A DNA stretch of 55,595 nt from assembly GCA_964606855.1 (NCBI GenBank), contig CAZSHM010000007.1, forward strand, positions 1-55,595, given 5' to 3'. The DNA comes from UBA7185 sp964606855. Lineage in GTDB: Bacteria; Bacillota; Peptococcia; Peptococcales; Peptococcaceae. The position numbers were made by a program, and so were the translations under genes. Below the pieces are notes generated by a model. The model did no database searches. It was not told the origin of the DNA and saw nothing but the letters and a program-made list of their open reading frames with translations. Of this stretch, positions 16,398-24,535 are shown piece after piece; position 1 is the stretch's first letter, and each line of letters starts with the position of its first letter.

Positions 16398-17771
16398 GTG
16401 AAGCATTTTTTACAGCATAAAAGTTCAAAAAATATGCGGCACAGTCCTAAAAAAGTTGTGGCCGCCGCGCTGGTGCTGACTTTCGGGCTTTCCATCCTGC
16501 CGCTGCCGGCGTTTGCCGTCCGCACGAACATTGTCGCGGAGACGGAGGGCAAGAATACGCTGACGATCTCCCAGCTGCAGGATCTGGCGGTGATCTACAA
16601 CGACGGCTCGGAGCAGCTGCGCAACACGATGAAGCAGCTGGATGTGCAGGAGATGCAGCTGCGCAACAACCGCCGAAGCCTGGAGGACAGTATCGATGCC
16701 ATGAACAGCAGCGGCAGCCTGGATGAGAGCGCCGACGGCATGGCCCAGATGGAGCAGACGCTAGCGGGGTTGGAGGCGGCGGCGCAGGCGGATCCCACAA
16801 ATCTGGCGCTGCAGGCATCCACGGCGGCCCTGCGTATGCAGTACGAGACGGCCCTTGCATCCCAGGCATCGATGATGTCGTCGATGCAGTCCAGCCTGGA
16901 CAGCGCGCTGGACGGGATCGATCAGTTGAACGACAGCTTGGATCAGCTGGCCGACAGCAAGGACGATCTCAACAAGACGATGAAAGACACGGAGTCTCAG
17001 ATGCGCTATCTGGCGGCACAGCTGGGACTCTCCATCGTGCAGATGGATAAAGGGGTAGCATTGATCGAGCAGCAGATCGCCCTGAGCGAGAAATCGGTGC
17101 AGATTGCGCAGCTGCAGCAGAAACTGGGGATGAACATCTCTACCGATGTGGAGAGCCAGACCAACGATCTGCAGCAGGCCAAGGAGAATCTGGAGGAGCA
17201 GAAAGAGACGCGGAGCAATCTCAAACGCACCTTAAACATTCTCATCGGGCGCAACGCGGGCAATCCTCTGGAAGTGACGCCGATGAATCTGCCGACGACG
17301 ATCGAGTCCGCGCCGGCTTACACGGAAAAGCTGATCCAGCAATTCACGGACAACAACTACAAGCTGAAAACGCTGGAGCGCGACAAGGTGAATCTGCGCA
17401 ACTCTGTGAAGGAGGACATGGGCAGCGACGACCGCCAGATGATCGATTATCAGATTGCGGATAAGGATCAGGAGATCGAGACGCAGAAACAGACGGTCTC
17501 CGATGATCTCAAGGCGATGCTCGCGGCGATCAACAGCAGCGGCGAGGCCTACAGAATCAGTCAGCAGGCGTATGCCACACAGCAGAAGGAGTATTCTTAT
17601 ATGCAGAAGCGCTATGCGCTGGGGATGATTTCCCAGATCCAGCTGCAGAGCGCGGAGCTGCAGCTGAAGCAGGCAGAGCTCACGAATATGCAGAACGGCT
17701 ATCAGTATTATCTGAACTGGCAGCGCTATAACGCCGCGGAAGACGGGGTCGATGTCAGCAGCTGGACGTAA
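16398..17771 (+). CDS. secreted TolC-family-like coiled-coil protein
   Basis: 457 residues starting at GTG 16398 behind GAGAGGAGG. A signal peptide (basic residues, then 'VVAAALVLTFGLSILPL', ending in AFA near residue 40) leads into almost pure helix and coiled coil (Gln, Leu, Asp and Lys-rich). Two similar halves have the TolC-type pattern: 'NNRRSLEDSID', 'QTNDLQQAKENLEEQKETRSNLKRTLNILIG', and C-terminal 'RYALGMISQIQLQSAELQLKQAEL'. In diderms TolC is the outer-membrane duct of efflux pumps; in monoderms such proteins may form envelope assemblies with HlyD/MacA-type partners. Neither a HlyD-like adaptor nor an ABC partner is adjacent. The palindrome at 16293 suggests induction by a ligand. 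Confidence 0.7.
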   Translation: MKHFLQHKSSKNMRHSPKKVVAAALVLTFGLSILPLPAFAVRTNIVAETEGKNTLTISQLQDLAVIYNDGSEQLRNTMKQLDVQEMQLRNNRRSLEDSIDAMNSSGSLDESADGMAQMEQTLAGLEAAAQADPTNLALQASTAALRMQYETALASQASMMSSMQSSLDSALDGIDQLNDSLDQLADSKDDLNKTMKDTESQMRYLAAQLGLSIVQMDKGVALIEQQIALSEKSVQIAQLQQKLGMNISTDVESQTNDLQQAKENLEEQKETRSNLKRTLNILIGRNAGNPLEVTPMNLPTTIESAPAYTEKLIQQFTDNNYKLKTLERDKVNLRNSVKEDMGSDDRQMIDYQIADKDQEIETQKQTVSDDLKAMLAAINSSGEAYRISQQAYATQQKEYSYMQKRYALGMISQIQLQSAELQLKQAELTNMQNGYQYYLNWQRYNAAEDGVDVSSWT

Positions 17772-17802
17772 TTCTGCGCGGCGGAAGATTGATACACCAA
17801 AG

Positions 17803-17847
17803 AGAACGGCGGAACCGTGAAACTTGTTCACGATCCCGCCGTTCTTT
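17803..17847. terminator. terminator between the TolC-like gene and tRNA-Val
   Basis: AGAACGGCGG (17803-17812) and CCGCCGTTCT (17836-17845) form a 10-bp outer stem with an inner GTGAA/TTCAC. It is followed by TTT on the plus side and TCTCTTT on the minus side, so it can serve both converging transcripts. Confidence 0.8.
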
Positions 17848-17852
17848 ATCGC

Positions 17853-17926
17853 TGGGCGATAGAGGACTCGAACCTCCGACCCCCTGCATGTGAGGCAGGT
17901 GCTCTAACCGACTGAGCTAATCTCCC
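17853..17926 (-). tRNA. tRNA-Val (anticodon CAC)
   Basis: A 74-nt cloverleaf on the minus strand. The acceptor GGGAGAT pairs with ATCGCCC with one mismatch, the D arm is AGCTCAGTCGGTTAGAGC, and the anticodon stem CCTGC/GCAGG has loop CTCACAT. The T loop is TTCGAGT. CCA is not encoded. Confidence 0.93.
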
Positions 17927-17938
17927 GCGCCGGAATTC

Positions 17939-17967
17939 ATGATAGCACATTTCTGCCGCTCGCGCAA
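17939..17967 (-). promoter_or_regulatory. promoter of tRNA-Val
   Basis: On the minus strand, TTGCGC (17962-17967), a 17-bp spacer and TATCAT (17939-17944) end 13 bp before the tRNA. Confidence 0.7.
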
Positions 17968-18016
17968 GAGCTTTTTGCGCAACTTTTGAAAAATTTGCCC
18001 GCACGGCAAAAAAAGT

Positions 18017-18045
18017 TTGCCTTCGCAGGGGCAAAATGCTATACT
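18017..18045 (+). promoter_or_regulatory. promoter of the Bcr/CflA transporter
   Basis: TTGCCT (18017-18022), a 17-bp spacer and TATACT (18040-18045) lie 57 bp before the start codon. Confidence 0.7.
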
Positions 18046-18101
18046 ATAGGCGGTGACAGCAAAATTGTGCGCGTGCGTGGAACAGGAGGACGGAACAGAG
18101 T

Positions 18102-19325
18102 ATGAGCACAAGGAAAAATATTGAAAAACAAAAGTATCTGGGGATGAAGGGACTGGTGGTGTTCATCACGCTGATGAACATGTTCATCCCGCTCTCCACA
18201 GATCTCTATCTGCCGGCACTGCCGACGATGAGCAGCAATTTTCATGCAAGCAGCGGGCTGACCAACCTGACGCTGGTCAGTTTCTTCTTCTTTTACGCGC
18301 TGGGCACGCTGTTTTGGGGCCCCATGAGCGACAAGTACGGCCGCAAAAAGATTCTGATCCTAGGCAGCACGCTCTACGCGGCGGCCAGCCTTTGCTGCGC
18401 GGTTTCCGGGAACGTCTACATGATGATCGCGGCCCGCGTGGTGCAGGGAATCAGCGCGGGGGCGATCACATCGGTGTCCATGGCGCTGATCAAGGACTGC
18501 TTTGCCGGGCAGCAGCGGGAGCGGATCCTCGCCATCGTACAGTCGGTGGCGGGTTTGGCGCCGATGATCGCGCCGGTTCTGGGCGCGCTGCTCCTGCAGA
18601 TCACCAGCTGGCGCGGCGCGTTTGTCGTGCTGACCCTGGCGGGCACCGCCTGCCTGGTGTTCTCTCTGCTCTATCAAGAGACGCTCGCCCCGGAGGAAAA
18701 GTACACGGGAACGGTTTGGGGCTCGGTTTCCCGGCTGTTTGTGGTGGCCAAAAATCCCAGTTTCCTGATCCCCTGCCTGATCTTCTCACTGTACAATATG
18801 GCGTTCATGAGCTATATCGCCATGTCGTCCTACATCTACGTGGACACTTTCGGTCTCTCCGAGCAGATGTACAGCTACTTCTTCGCCGCCAGCGCGGCGC
18901 TCTCGCTGCTGGGGCCGCTGATCTACGTGCGTTTTCTGATCAACACCAATAAGCGGAGCTTTGCCACGGTCTGTTTTATTCTCTACACGGTCTGCGGCGT
19001 GGTGCTGATGACGGTGGGCGATCTCTCGCCGTATCTCTTCTGGATCGGCTTTGCTCCCTTCGCGCTCACGGGGACGATCACCCGTCCCTTCAGCACGAAC
19101 ATCCTGCTGGAGCAGCAGAGCGGCGACACGGGATCGGCCTCGTCGCTGATCAACGGCATGGCCACGATTTTCGGCAGCGTGGGCATGATCGTCGCCTCTC
19201 TGTGGAGCGACAGCATCTTTGGACTGGGCTTCATGGTCTGCACAAGCGGGGTGCTCAGTCTCGCGGGATGGCTGCTCTTCATGCGCTCCCCCATCCCGTG
19301 CCGCGGCGTCAAGGATGTCCGCTGA
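18102..19325 (+). CDS. MFS exporter, Bcr/CflA family
   Basis: A 407-residue, 12-TM drug:H+ antiporter-like protein. Signatures are 'FIPLSTDLYLPALPTM' in TM1 (the Asp typical of the Bcr/CflA subfamily), motif A 'GPMSDKYGRKKILILG' between TM2 and TM3, the motif B arginine in 'AARVVQGISAGA', and motif C-like 'GLAPMIAPVLGALL'. Members export chloramphenicol, bicyclomycin, sulfonamides or cysteine; specificity is not readable. It has its own promoter. The neighbouring TolC-like gene might share a substrate but is separated by a terminator and a tRNA. Confidence 0.9.
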   Translation: MSTRKNIEKQKYLGMKGLVVFITLMNMFIPLSTDLYLPALPTMSSNFHASSGLTNLTLVSFFFFYALGTLFWGPMSDKYGRKKILILGSTLYAAASLCCAVSGNVYMMIAARVVQGISAGAITSVSMALIKDCFAGQQRERILAIVQSVAGLAPMIAPVLGALLLQITSWRGAFVVLTLAGTACLVFSLLYQETLAPEEKYTGTVWGSVSRLFVVAKNPSFLIPCLIFSLYNMAFMSYIAMSSYIYVDTFGLSEQMYSYFFAASAALSLLGPLIYVRFLINTNKRSFATVCFILYTVCGVVLMTVGDLSPYLFWIGFAPFALTGTITRPFSTNILLEQQSGDTGSASSLINGMATIFGSVGMIVASLWSDSIFGLGFMVCTSGVLSLAGWLLFMRSPIPCRGVKDVR

Positions 19326-19477
19326 GGCGGCGCTCTGCGGGATACGGTGCGGCGGGACACAGATGGATCCGCCGCGGGGAGGTCGCTGGAGGTTTTTCGG
19401 AAGCACAGGAGATTTGCCAGACGGTTTTGACGCGACAGAATCGCACTTGCATCGACAGAATAGAGGAGGCGTTCACT

Positions 19478-20284
19478 TTGGAACAACTGACCGCATTGGG
19501 CACGGGCTTCGCCGTCGCCACCAAATGTTTCACCACCTGCTTTACGGTTTCCGACGGGACGGAACACTTTATGATTGACACCGGCGGAGGCAGCGGTGTG
19601 CTGACCAACATGGAGAAACGCGGCATACGGCCGGAGCAGGTGCACCACATATTCCTCTCGCACTGCCACACGGATCATGTGATGGGCGCGGTCTGGCTCA
19701 TCCGCATGATTGGGCACGGGATTGCCCGGGGGCAGTATACAGGGGATCTGACCATCTACTGCGAGGAAAAGATTGCTGCGGGCGTACGGCAGATGTGCGA
19801 GTTTATGCTGCCCGAACGCATTCTGCAGCTGTTCGGGGATCGGATCCGTTTCTGTCTCATCCGCGACGGATACCAGGCGGAGATTCTGGGGCGGCGGACG
19901 ACGTTTTTCGACACGGGGAGTCACAAGACGCAGCAGTTCGGGCTGGCGATCACGCTCCGAGGAGGCCGCCGCCTGACCTATCTGGGCGACGAGCCGTACA
20001 GCTCGGCCGCCGCGCCGTACGCGGCGCGCGCGGACTACCTGATGCACGAGGCCATGTGCCTGGAGGCGGAGGCGGAGCGGTTTCACCCGCACCGGATCAG
20101 CCACAGCACGGTGCTGGATGCGGCGCGGAACGCCGCGGCGTTGGAGGCCGGTGCGCTGATCCTCCACCATACGGCGGACAACGACCTGGCGCACCGCAAG
20201 CAGGCATACATCGAGGAGGCAAAGCGCTGCTTTGCGGGGCCGGTCTTCATGCCGGACGATCTGGATGTCATCGCGCTCTCCTAG
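19478..20284 (+). CDS. MBL-fold metallo-hydrolase (RNase Z / AtsA-like)
   Basis: A 268-residue metallo-beta-lactamase-fold enzyme with the metal motif in 'LSHCHTDHVMGA' (His62, His64, Asp66, His67), the strand 'FMIDTGGGSGVL', 'YLGDEPYSS', 'LMHEAMC' and a late 'LILHHTADND'. The layout is that of RNase Z or arylsulfatase-like MBL hydrolases, but no tRNA-binding exosite is visible, so the substrate is open. The start is TTG 19478: AGAGGAGGC ends 7 bp upstream, whereas frames further upstream run into the transporter gene. Confidence 0.8.
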   Translation: MEQLTALGTGFAVATKCFTTCFTVSDGTEHFMIDTGGGSGVLTNMEKRGIRPEQVHHIFLSHCHTDHVMGAVWLIRMIGHGIARGQYTGDLTIYCEEKIAAGVRQMCEFMLPERILQLFGDRIRFCLIRDGYQAEILGRRTTFFDTGSHKTQQFGLAITLRGGRRLTYLGDEPYSSAAAPYAARADYLMHEAMCLEAEAERFHPHRISHSTVLDAARNAAALEAGALILHHTADNDLAHRKQAYIEEAKRCFAGPVFMPDDLDVIALS

Positions 20285-20324
20285 GATCGCGGCATGCGGG
20301 GAGGGCAAAAAGAGGAACAACTGC

Positions 20325-20366
20325 GGGAAGTCCGCGGGGGCTTAATGCCGGCCGCGGACTTCTGTT
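20325..20366 (+). terminator. hairpin after the MBL hydrolase
   Basis: GAAGTCCGCGG and CCGCGGACTTC form an 11-bp stem followed by TGTTGTGTC, a weak U tract. Confidence 0.5.
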
Positions 20367-20430
20367 GTGTCTGAGAGGGAAGCGGTATCTGTACCGAGGG
20401 GATAGGCATGACAGCAAGCGCCTTTCGGGC

Positions 20431-20466
20431 AAAAGAAAAAGCCGCATCCCGCGCGGAGATGCAGCT
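20431..20466 (-). terminator. terminator of the tRNA-Ser/tRNA-Arg transcript
   Basis: On the minus strand, GCTGCATC...GATGCGGC is followed by TTTTTCTTTT, immediately after the CCA end of tRNA-Arg. Confidence 0.85.
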
Positions 20467-20543
20467 TGGTGCGCCAAGAGGGATTCGAACCCCCGACCTC
20501 ATGGTTCGTAGCCATGCACTCTATCCAACTGAGCTATTGGCGC
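20467..20543 (-). tRNA. tRNA-Arg (anticodon ACG)
   Basis: A 77-nt minus-strand cloverleaf. The acceptor GCGCCAA pairs with TTGGCGC, and the anticodon stem CATGG/CCATG has loop CTACGAA. The CCA end is encoded. Its A34 is the expected substrate of the TadA encoded at 14845. Confidence 0.95.
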
Positions 20544-20552
20544 ATAAAGAAA

Positions 20553-20641
20553 CGGAGAGAGTGGGATTTGAACCCACGATGCAGTTTGACCCGCATACTC
20601 CCTTAGCAGGGGAGCGCCTTCGGCCGCTCGGCCATCTCTCC
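20553..20641 (-). tRNA. tRNA-Ser (anticodon GCT)
   Basis: An 89-nt class II tRNA on the minus strand. The acceptor GGAGAGA pairs with TCTCTCC, the anticodon stem CTCCC/GGGAG has loop CTGCTAA, a long variable arm is present, and the T loop is TTCAAAT. CCA is not encoded. It is cotranscribed with tRNA-Arg 9 bp downstream. Confidence 0.95.
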
Positions 20642-20656
20642 TCAGCCAGCTTTAAC

Positions 20657-20685
20657 AGTATAGCACGGGGCGGAACGGATGTCCA
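20657..20685 (-). promoter_or_regulatory. promoter of the tRNA-Ser/tRNA-Arg operon
   Basis: On the minus strand, TGGACA (20680-20685), a 17-bp spacer and TATACT (20657-20662). Confidence 0.75.
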
Positions 20686-20862
20686 GTATTTTTTCCCAAT
20701 CCGGAAAAAATTTTTCGCGCGCGATTCTGGATTTCGACACTTGCCAGTGAAAAAGAACAGGAGGCCTTACACAGACAAGAGCGCGGAAAAGACCGGCAGT
20801 TTTCCGGATCCGGCTGCCTCCCGCCACAAGAAATTGCATACAGTATTATCGAAAAAAAACAG

Positions 20863-20892
20863 TTGACAAGCGCGCCGCTTCTTCTCTATACT
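20863..20892 (+). promoter_or_regulatory. promoter of glnN
   Basis: TTGACA (20863-20868), an 18-bp spacer and TATACT (20887-20892). The transcript starts near 20899, immediately before the attenuator. Confidence 0.8.
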
Positions 20893-20905
20893 AAAACCAT
20901 CGGAG

Positions 20906-20949
20906 ACAGCAAAGGCGCTGTGAGTGCACACACTTACAGCGCCCTTTTT
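20906..20949 (+). promoter_or_regulatory. attenuator in the glnN leader
   Basis: A strong terminator (13-bp arms at 20914-20926 and 20931-20943, loop CACA, then CTTTTT) lies between the promoter and glnN. A competing hairpin, ACAGC (20906-20910) / GCTGT (20917-20921), would sequester the left terminator arm. Its six-base loop AAAGGC has A at position 1 and G at position 4, the pattern recognised by ANTAR-domain antiterminators, some of which control nitrogen genes in clostridia. The usual second hexaloop hairpin is not visible, so the ANTAR link is a hypothesis while the attenuator itself is clear. Confidence 0.7.
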
Positions 20950-21002
20950 CATGTTGTGTCCCATATTACGCGCCGCTCTGCGGCACACAGGAGGTTATTC
21001 GC

Positions 21003-23102
21003 ATGGATACGATCGACGTCCCTGAACTGTTTGGCAGCATGGTATTCAATGACACCGCCATGAAGGCGAGACTGCCCAAGGATGTGTATCTCAAGCTGAA
21101 GGATACCATCTACAAGGGTGAGGCCCTGGATCCCACGGTGGCCGATGTGGTTGCCAACGCCATGATGGATTGGGCGATGGAGCGGGGCGCGACCCACTTT
21201 ACCCACTGGTTCCAGCCCATGACAGGGGTCACCGCGGAGAAACACGACAGCTTTATCACGCCGGCGCCCGGCGGCCGTGTGATGATGGATTTCTCCGGCA
21301 AGGAACTCATCAAGGGTGAGCCGGACGCCTCCAGTTTCCCGTCCGGCGGACTGCGGGCCACATTTGAAGCGCGCGGCTACACTGCGTGGGATCCGACGTC
21401 CTATGCCTTTGTCAAAGATCACACGCTCTACATTCCCACGGTGTTCTGCTCCTACAGCGGCGAGATTCTGGACAAAAAGACGCCGCTCCTGCGCTCTATG
21501 GAACTCCTGAGCAGGGAGGCGGTGCGCCTCCTGCATCTCCTGGGCAAGACGGACGTGACACAGGTTGTCACAACAGTGGGTCCGGAGCAGGAATACTTCC
21601 TTGTGGACCGTGCCATCTCCTACAAGCGCAAGGATATCCTATTCGCGGGCCGCACGCTCTTTGGCGCCAAGCCGCCCAAGGGGCAGGAACTGGAGGATCA
21701 CTATTTCGGCGCCATCAAACCGCGCATCACGGCGTTTATGGAGGATTTGAACCAGGAATTGTGGAAACTGGGCGTGCTGGCCAAGACGGAGCACAACGAG
21801 GTCGCCCCGGCGCAGCATGAGCTGGCGCCTATCTTCAGCACCACCAACCTGGCGACCGACCACAATCAGCTGACCATGGAGACGCTGAAGGACGTGGCGC
21901 GCAGGCACGATCTCTCCTGCCTGCTCCACGAGAAACCTTTCGCCGGCGTCAACGGATCCGGCAAGCACAACAATTGGTCCATGTCCACCGATACCGGCGA
22001 GAATCTGCTGAGCCCCGGGAAAAAACCCGCCGAGAACATCCAGTTCCTGCTGTTTTTGGTGGCGGTCATCGCCGCGGTGGACGACTATCAGGATCTGCTG
22101 CGCGTCTCGGTGGCCACGGCGGGCAACGATCACCGGCTCGGAGCTAACGAAGCGCCGCCGGCCATCATCTCGATCTTTCTGGGCGATGAGCTGACGGATA
22201 TTCTCGAGTGCTACGAGCAGGGCATCGAGTACGTGCCGCCCACCGCCAAGCAGATGGAGACCGGCGTGACCGTGCTGCCGAGTTTCCAGAAGGACACCAC
22301 CGACCGCAACCGGACCTCGCCGTTTGCCTTCACAGGCAACAAATTTGAGTTCCGGATGCTCGGCTCGGCATCCTCCATCTCCGGGGCCAACACGGTGCTG
22401 AACACCATCGTGGCGGATGCCGTGGGCACCATCGCCGATGAACTGGAGAAAGCCGACGATGTGCAGGCGCGTGCCAAGGAACTGATCCGCGACATCACCG
22501 AGAAACATAAGCGCATCATCTTCAACGGCAACAACTACTCCGACGAATGGGTGCTCGAAGCCGAGCGCCGCGGGCTGCTCAACCTCAAGACCACGGTGGA
22601 TGCAGTCCCCTATCTGGTGGATGAGAAGAACATCACGCTGCTGACCAAGCACGGCATCTACTCGGCAGAGGAACTGCACTCGCGCTGTGAGATTCTGCTG
22701 GACAACTACTGCAAGGTGCTGCATATCGAGGCGCTGACGATGCTGGACATGTCCCGCAAGGAGATCATCCCCGCCGTCTCCGCTTATCTGAAAGAACTGA
22801 GCGATACCGTCACGTCCATCAAAGGCGCTGTGGCGGGGACCGACTGCTCCATGCAGGAGAGCCTGATCCAGCGGATCGCCCCGCTCTCCGCATCGCTCTA
22901 TAAGCGGACGGAGGAGCTGAACGCGGTGGTGCTGGCGACCAAGGAGCACGAGGAGAACATTGAGGACCGCGCCCAGTTTTACAAGGACAACATCTTCCCG
23001 GCCATGCAGGAGCTGCGCGCCGTGGCGGATGAGCTGGAAATTCTGGTGGGCGAGGAGTACTGGCCGTTCCCGACGTACGGCGATCTGCTGTTCAAGATCT
23101 GA
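21003..23102 (+). CDS. glnN: glutamine synthetase type III
   Basis: A 699-residue GSIII, the large form made by many anaerobes; classical GSI-alpha has about 440 residues. Features include 'MTGVTAEKHDSFITP', 'SSFPSGGLRATFEARGYTAWDPTS', 'GPEQEYFLVD' (glutamate/metal site), 'EVAPAQHELAP', 'GVNGSGKHNNWSMST' (ATP/metal) and 'RLGANEAPPAIISIFLG'. It condenses glutamate and ammonia using ATP. ATG 21003 follows AGGAGG. The attenuator upstream implies control by premature termination, presumably by nitrogen status. Confidence 0.96.
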   Translation: MDTIDVPELFGSMVFNDTAMKARLPKDVYLKLKDTIYKGEALDPTVADVVANAMMDWAMERGATHFTHWFQPMTGVTAEKHDSFITPAPGGRVMMDFSGKELIKGEPDASSFPSGGLRATFEARGYTAWDPTSYAFVKDHTLYIPTVFCSYSGEILDKKTPLLRSMELLSREAVRLLHLLGKTDVTQVVTTVGPEQEYFLVDRAISYKRKDILFAGRTLFGAKPPKGQELEDHYFGAIKPRITAFMEDLNQELWKLGVLAKTEHNEVAPAQHELAPIFSTTNLATDHNQLTMETLKDVARRHDLSCLLHEKPFAGVNGSGKHNNWSMSTDTGENLLSPGKKPAENIQFLLFLVAVIAAVDDYQDLLRVSVATAGNDHRLGANEAPPAIISIFLGDELTDILECYEQGIEYVPPTAKQMETGVTVLPSFQKDTTDRNRTSPFAFTGNKFEFRMLGSASSISGANTVLNTIVADAVGTIADELEKADDVQARAKELIRDITEKHKRIIFNGNNYSDEWVLEAERRGLLNLKTTVDAVPYLVDEKNITLLTKHGIYSAEELHSRCEILLDNYCKVLHIEALTMLDMSRKEIIPAVSAYLKELSDTVTSIKGAVAGTDCSMQESLIQRIAPLSASLYKRTEELNAVVLATKEHEENIEDRAQFYKDNIFPAMQELRAVADELEILVGEEYWPFPTYGDLLFKI

Positions 23103-23171
23103 GCGGATACGGCGGCCGAATCCAAAACAGTACAAGAGCGGCGGAATGAGATTCCGCCGCCTGGCAAAAAA

Positions 23172-23213
23172 GCGTGCCGGAGAGCGCAGACGACTTTCCC
23201 GGCACGCCTTTTT
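23172..23213. terminator. terminator between convergent glnN and menA
   Basis: GCGTGCCGG (23172-23180) and CCGGCACGC (23199-23207) are flanked by AAAAAA on the left and CTTTTTG on the right, so they work in both directions. A smaller GCGGCGGAAT/ATTCCGCCGC hairpin lies 20 bp before it. Confidence 0.85.
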
Positions 23214-23285
23214 GTTTCCGCAGAGGAGGATCCACAACAAGCGCGGACTTTTACGCCGGCTCCCCGCGCGGTCGGGCTGCCCGAT

Positions 23286-24224
23286 TCAGGCGAAGAGCAG
23301 CGGCAGAAGCCATTCCAGGAAAAGCCCGCAGGATAGGCCCGCGCCGTAGAGCGTGTTGGTCTTGGAGATGCATACCATGGCGGGCATCATCTGCTTCGGT
23401 GTCTGATCGGGATCGCGGAACCCGCGCACGGCGGCGACCGCCTTGGGAACGCTGATCAGCGCCAGCAGAAGGAAGATGCTGTGCCCCTCTAGGAGGATCA
23501 GCTCCGCGAGCCACAGATAGCAGAAAAGGAACATCACCTCCAAAAACTTTACCGACCGCGCATGTCCCAGCAGGATGACCAGCGTGCGGCGGCCGCCCGC
23601 CGCGTCGGACACGCGGTCCCGCAGATTGTTGCCCGTCAGGATCAGGCCGACGAGCACCGCCGTGGGGAGCGAGAGCGTCACCGTGTGCCAGCTGAGGACG
23701 CCCGTCTGGATAAAGTCGGAGATGCAGATGACCACACTGCCCAGAAAGCCGCCGGCAAACAGTTCGCCGAAAGGCGTGGCGGCGATGGGGAAGGGCCCGC
23801 CGGTGTAGAGATACCCCATCAGCATGCAGAACCCGCCCACGAGCAGCAGATACCAGCTGCTCATGGCGCAGATGTAGATGCCCAGGATGGCGGCAAGCGC
23901 GTAAAAGCACAGTGCCAGACGCAGGACAAAGCCGGGAGAGGCGCCGTCCTGGACGATCGTGCCGCCGATGCCCACGGAGTCTTTGGTGTCCAGGCCCCGC
24001 ACGTAGTCGTAGTATTCATTGAAGAGGTTCGTGGCAACCTGGATGGCGCAGCTGGCGATGAGCATCGCCAGAAAGAGATCCAGACGAAACTTCCCGCTGC
24101 TCGCCAGCGCGCAGGCGGTTCCGACCAGAACCGAAGTCAGCGAGGCCGTCAGGGTGTGGGGGCGCAGAAGCCGCCACCAAAAGTCAAAGCCGCGCCGCGG
24201 CGCGGCGGAAGTGGAATTGGACAT
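23286..24224 (-). CDS. menA: 1,4-dihydroxy-2-naphthoate polyprenyltransferase
   Basis: A 312-residue UbiA-superfamily membrane protein with about nine TM segments. The two aspartate-rich motifs are visible: 'NLFNEYYDYVRGLDT' (NxxxDxxxD) and 'NNLRDRVSDAAGGRRTL'. It attaches the prenyl tail to DHNA to make demethylmenaquinone, implying quinone-based electron transport. The start at 24222-24224 follows AAGGAG, and an in-frame upstream extension crosses the promoter. No other men genes are nearby, so a different aromatic acceptor cannot be excluded. Confidence 0.88.
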   Translation of the reverse strand: MSNSTSAAPRRGFDFWWRLLRPHTLTASLTSVLVGTACALASSGKFRLDLFLAMLIASCAIQVATNLFNEYYDYVRGLDTKDSVGIGGTIVQDGASPGFVLRLALCFYALAAILGIYICAMSSWYLLLVGGFCMLMGYLYTGGPFPIAATPFGELFAGGFLGSVVICISDFIQTGVLSWHTVTLSLPTAVLVGLILTGNNLRDRVSDAAGGRRTLVILLGHARSVKFLEVMFLFCYLWLAELILLEGHSIFLLLALISVPKAVAAVRGFRDPDQTPKQMMPAMVCISKTNTLYGAGLSCGLFLEWLLPLLFA

Positions 24225-24320
24225 ATCGAACACACTCCTTGGAGAAATCACAGCCGCGGACCGCTGCCGCCCGGGATCCTGCGGCTCGGGCGCGTTGCGG
24301 GCGCGCGGAAGAACGCGTCC

Positions 24321-24350
24321 ATTATAGCATAGCCCTTTTCGGCATGTCAA
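24321..24350 (-). promoter_or_regulatory. promoter of menA
   Basis: On the minus strand, perfect TTGACA (24345-24350), an 18-bp spacer and TATAAT (24321-24326). Confidence 0.85.
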
Positions 24351-24446
24351 TCGCTGCGGCGCTCCCGGGTGCGGAGGCAGGGCGGGATGCCAATGGAGAT
24401 GCCGTCACAGGAAACTTGAATACCCGCTATATACAAGAGCAATAAG

Positions 24447-24475
24447 TTGAGAGCAAGGAAAAGATGCTATACTAT
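24447..24475 (+). promoter_or_regulatory. promoter of the aryl-sulfate sulfotransferase
   Basis: TTGAGA (24447-24452) is followed by TACTAT at 24470-24475 (17-bp spacer) or TATACT at 24468-24473 (15 bp), within the run CTATACTATAC. Confidence 0.6.
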
Positions 24476-24535
24476 ACAGGAGCAGAGCCTGTCTGCCAAA
24501 CAAATTTTCATTATTTTCAAAGGGGAGATGTAGAT

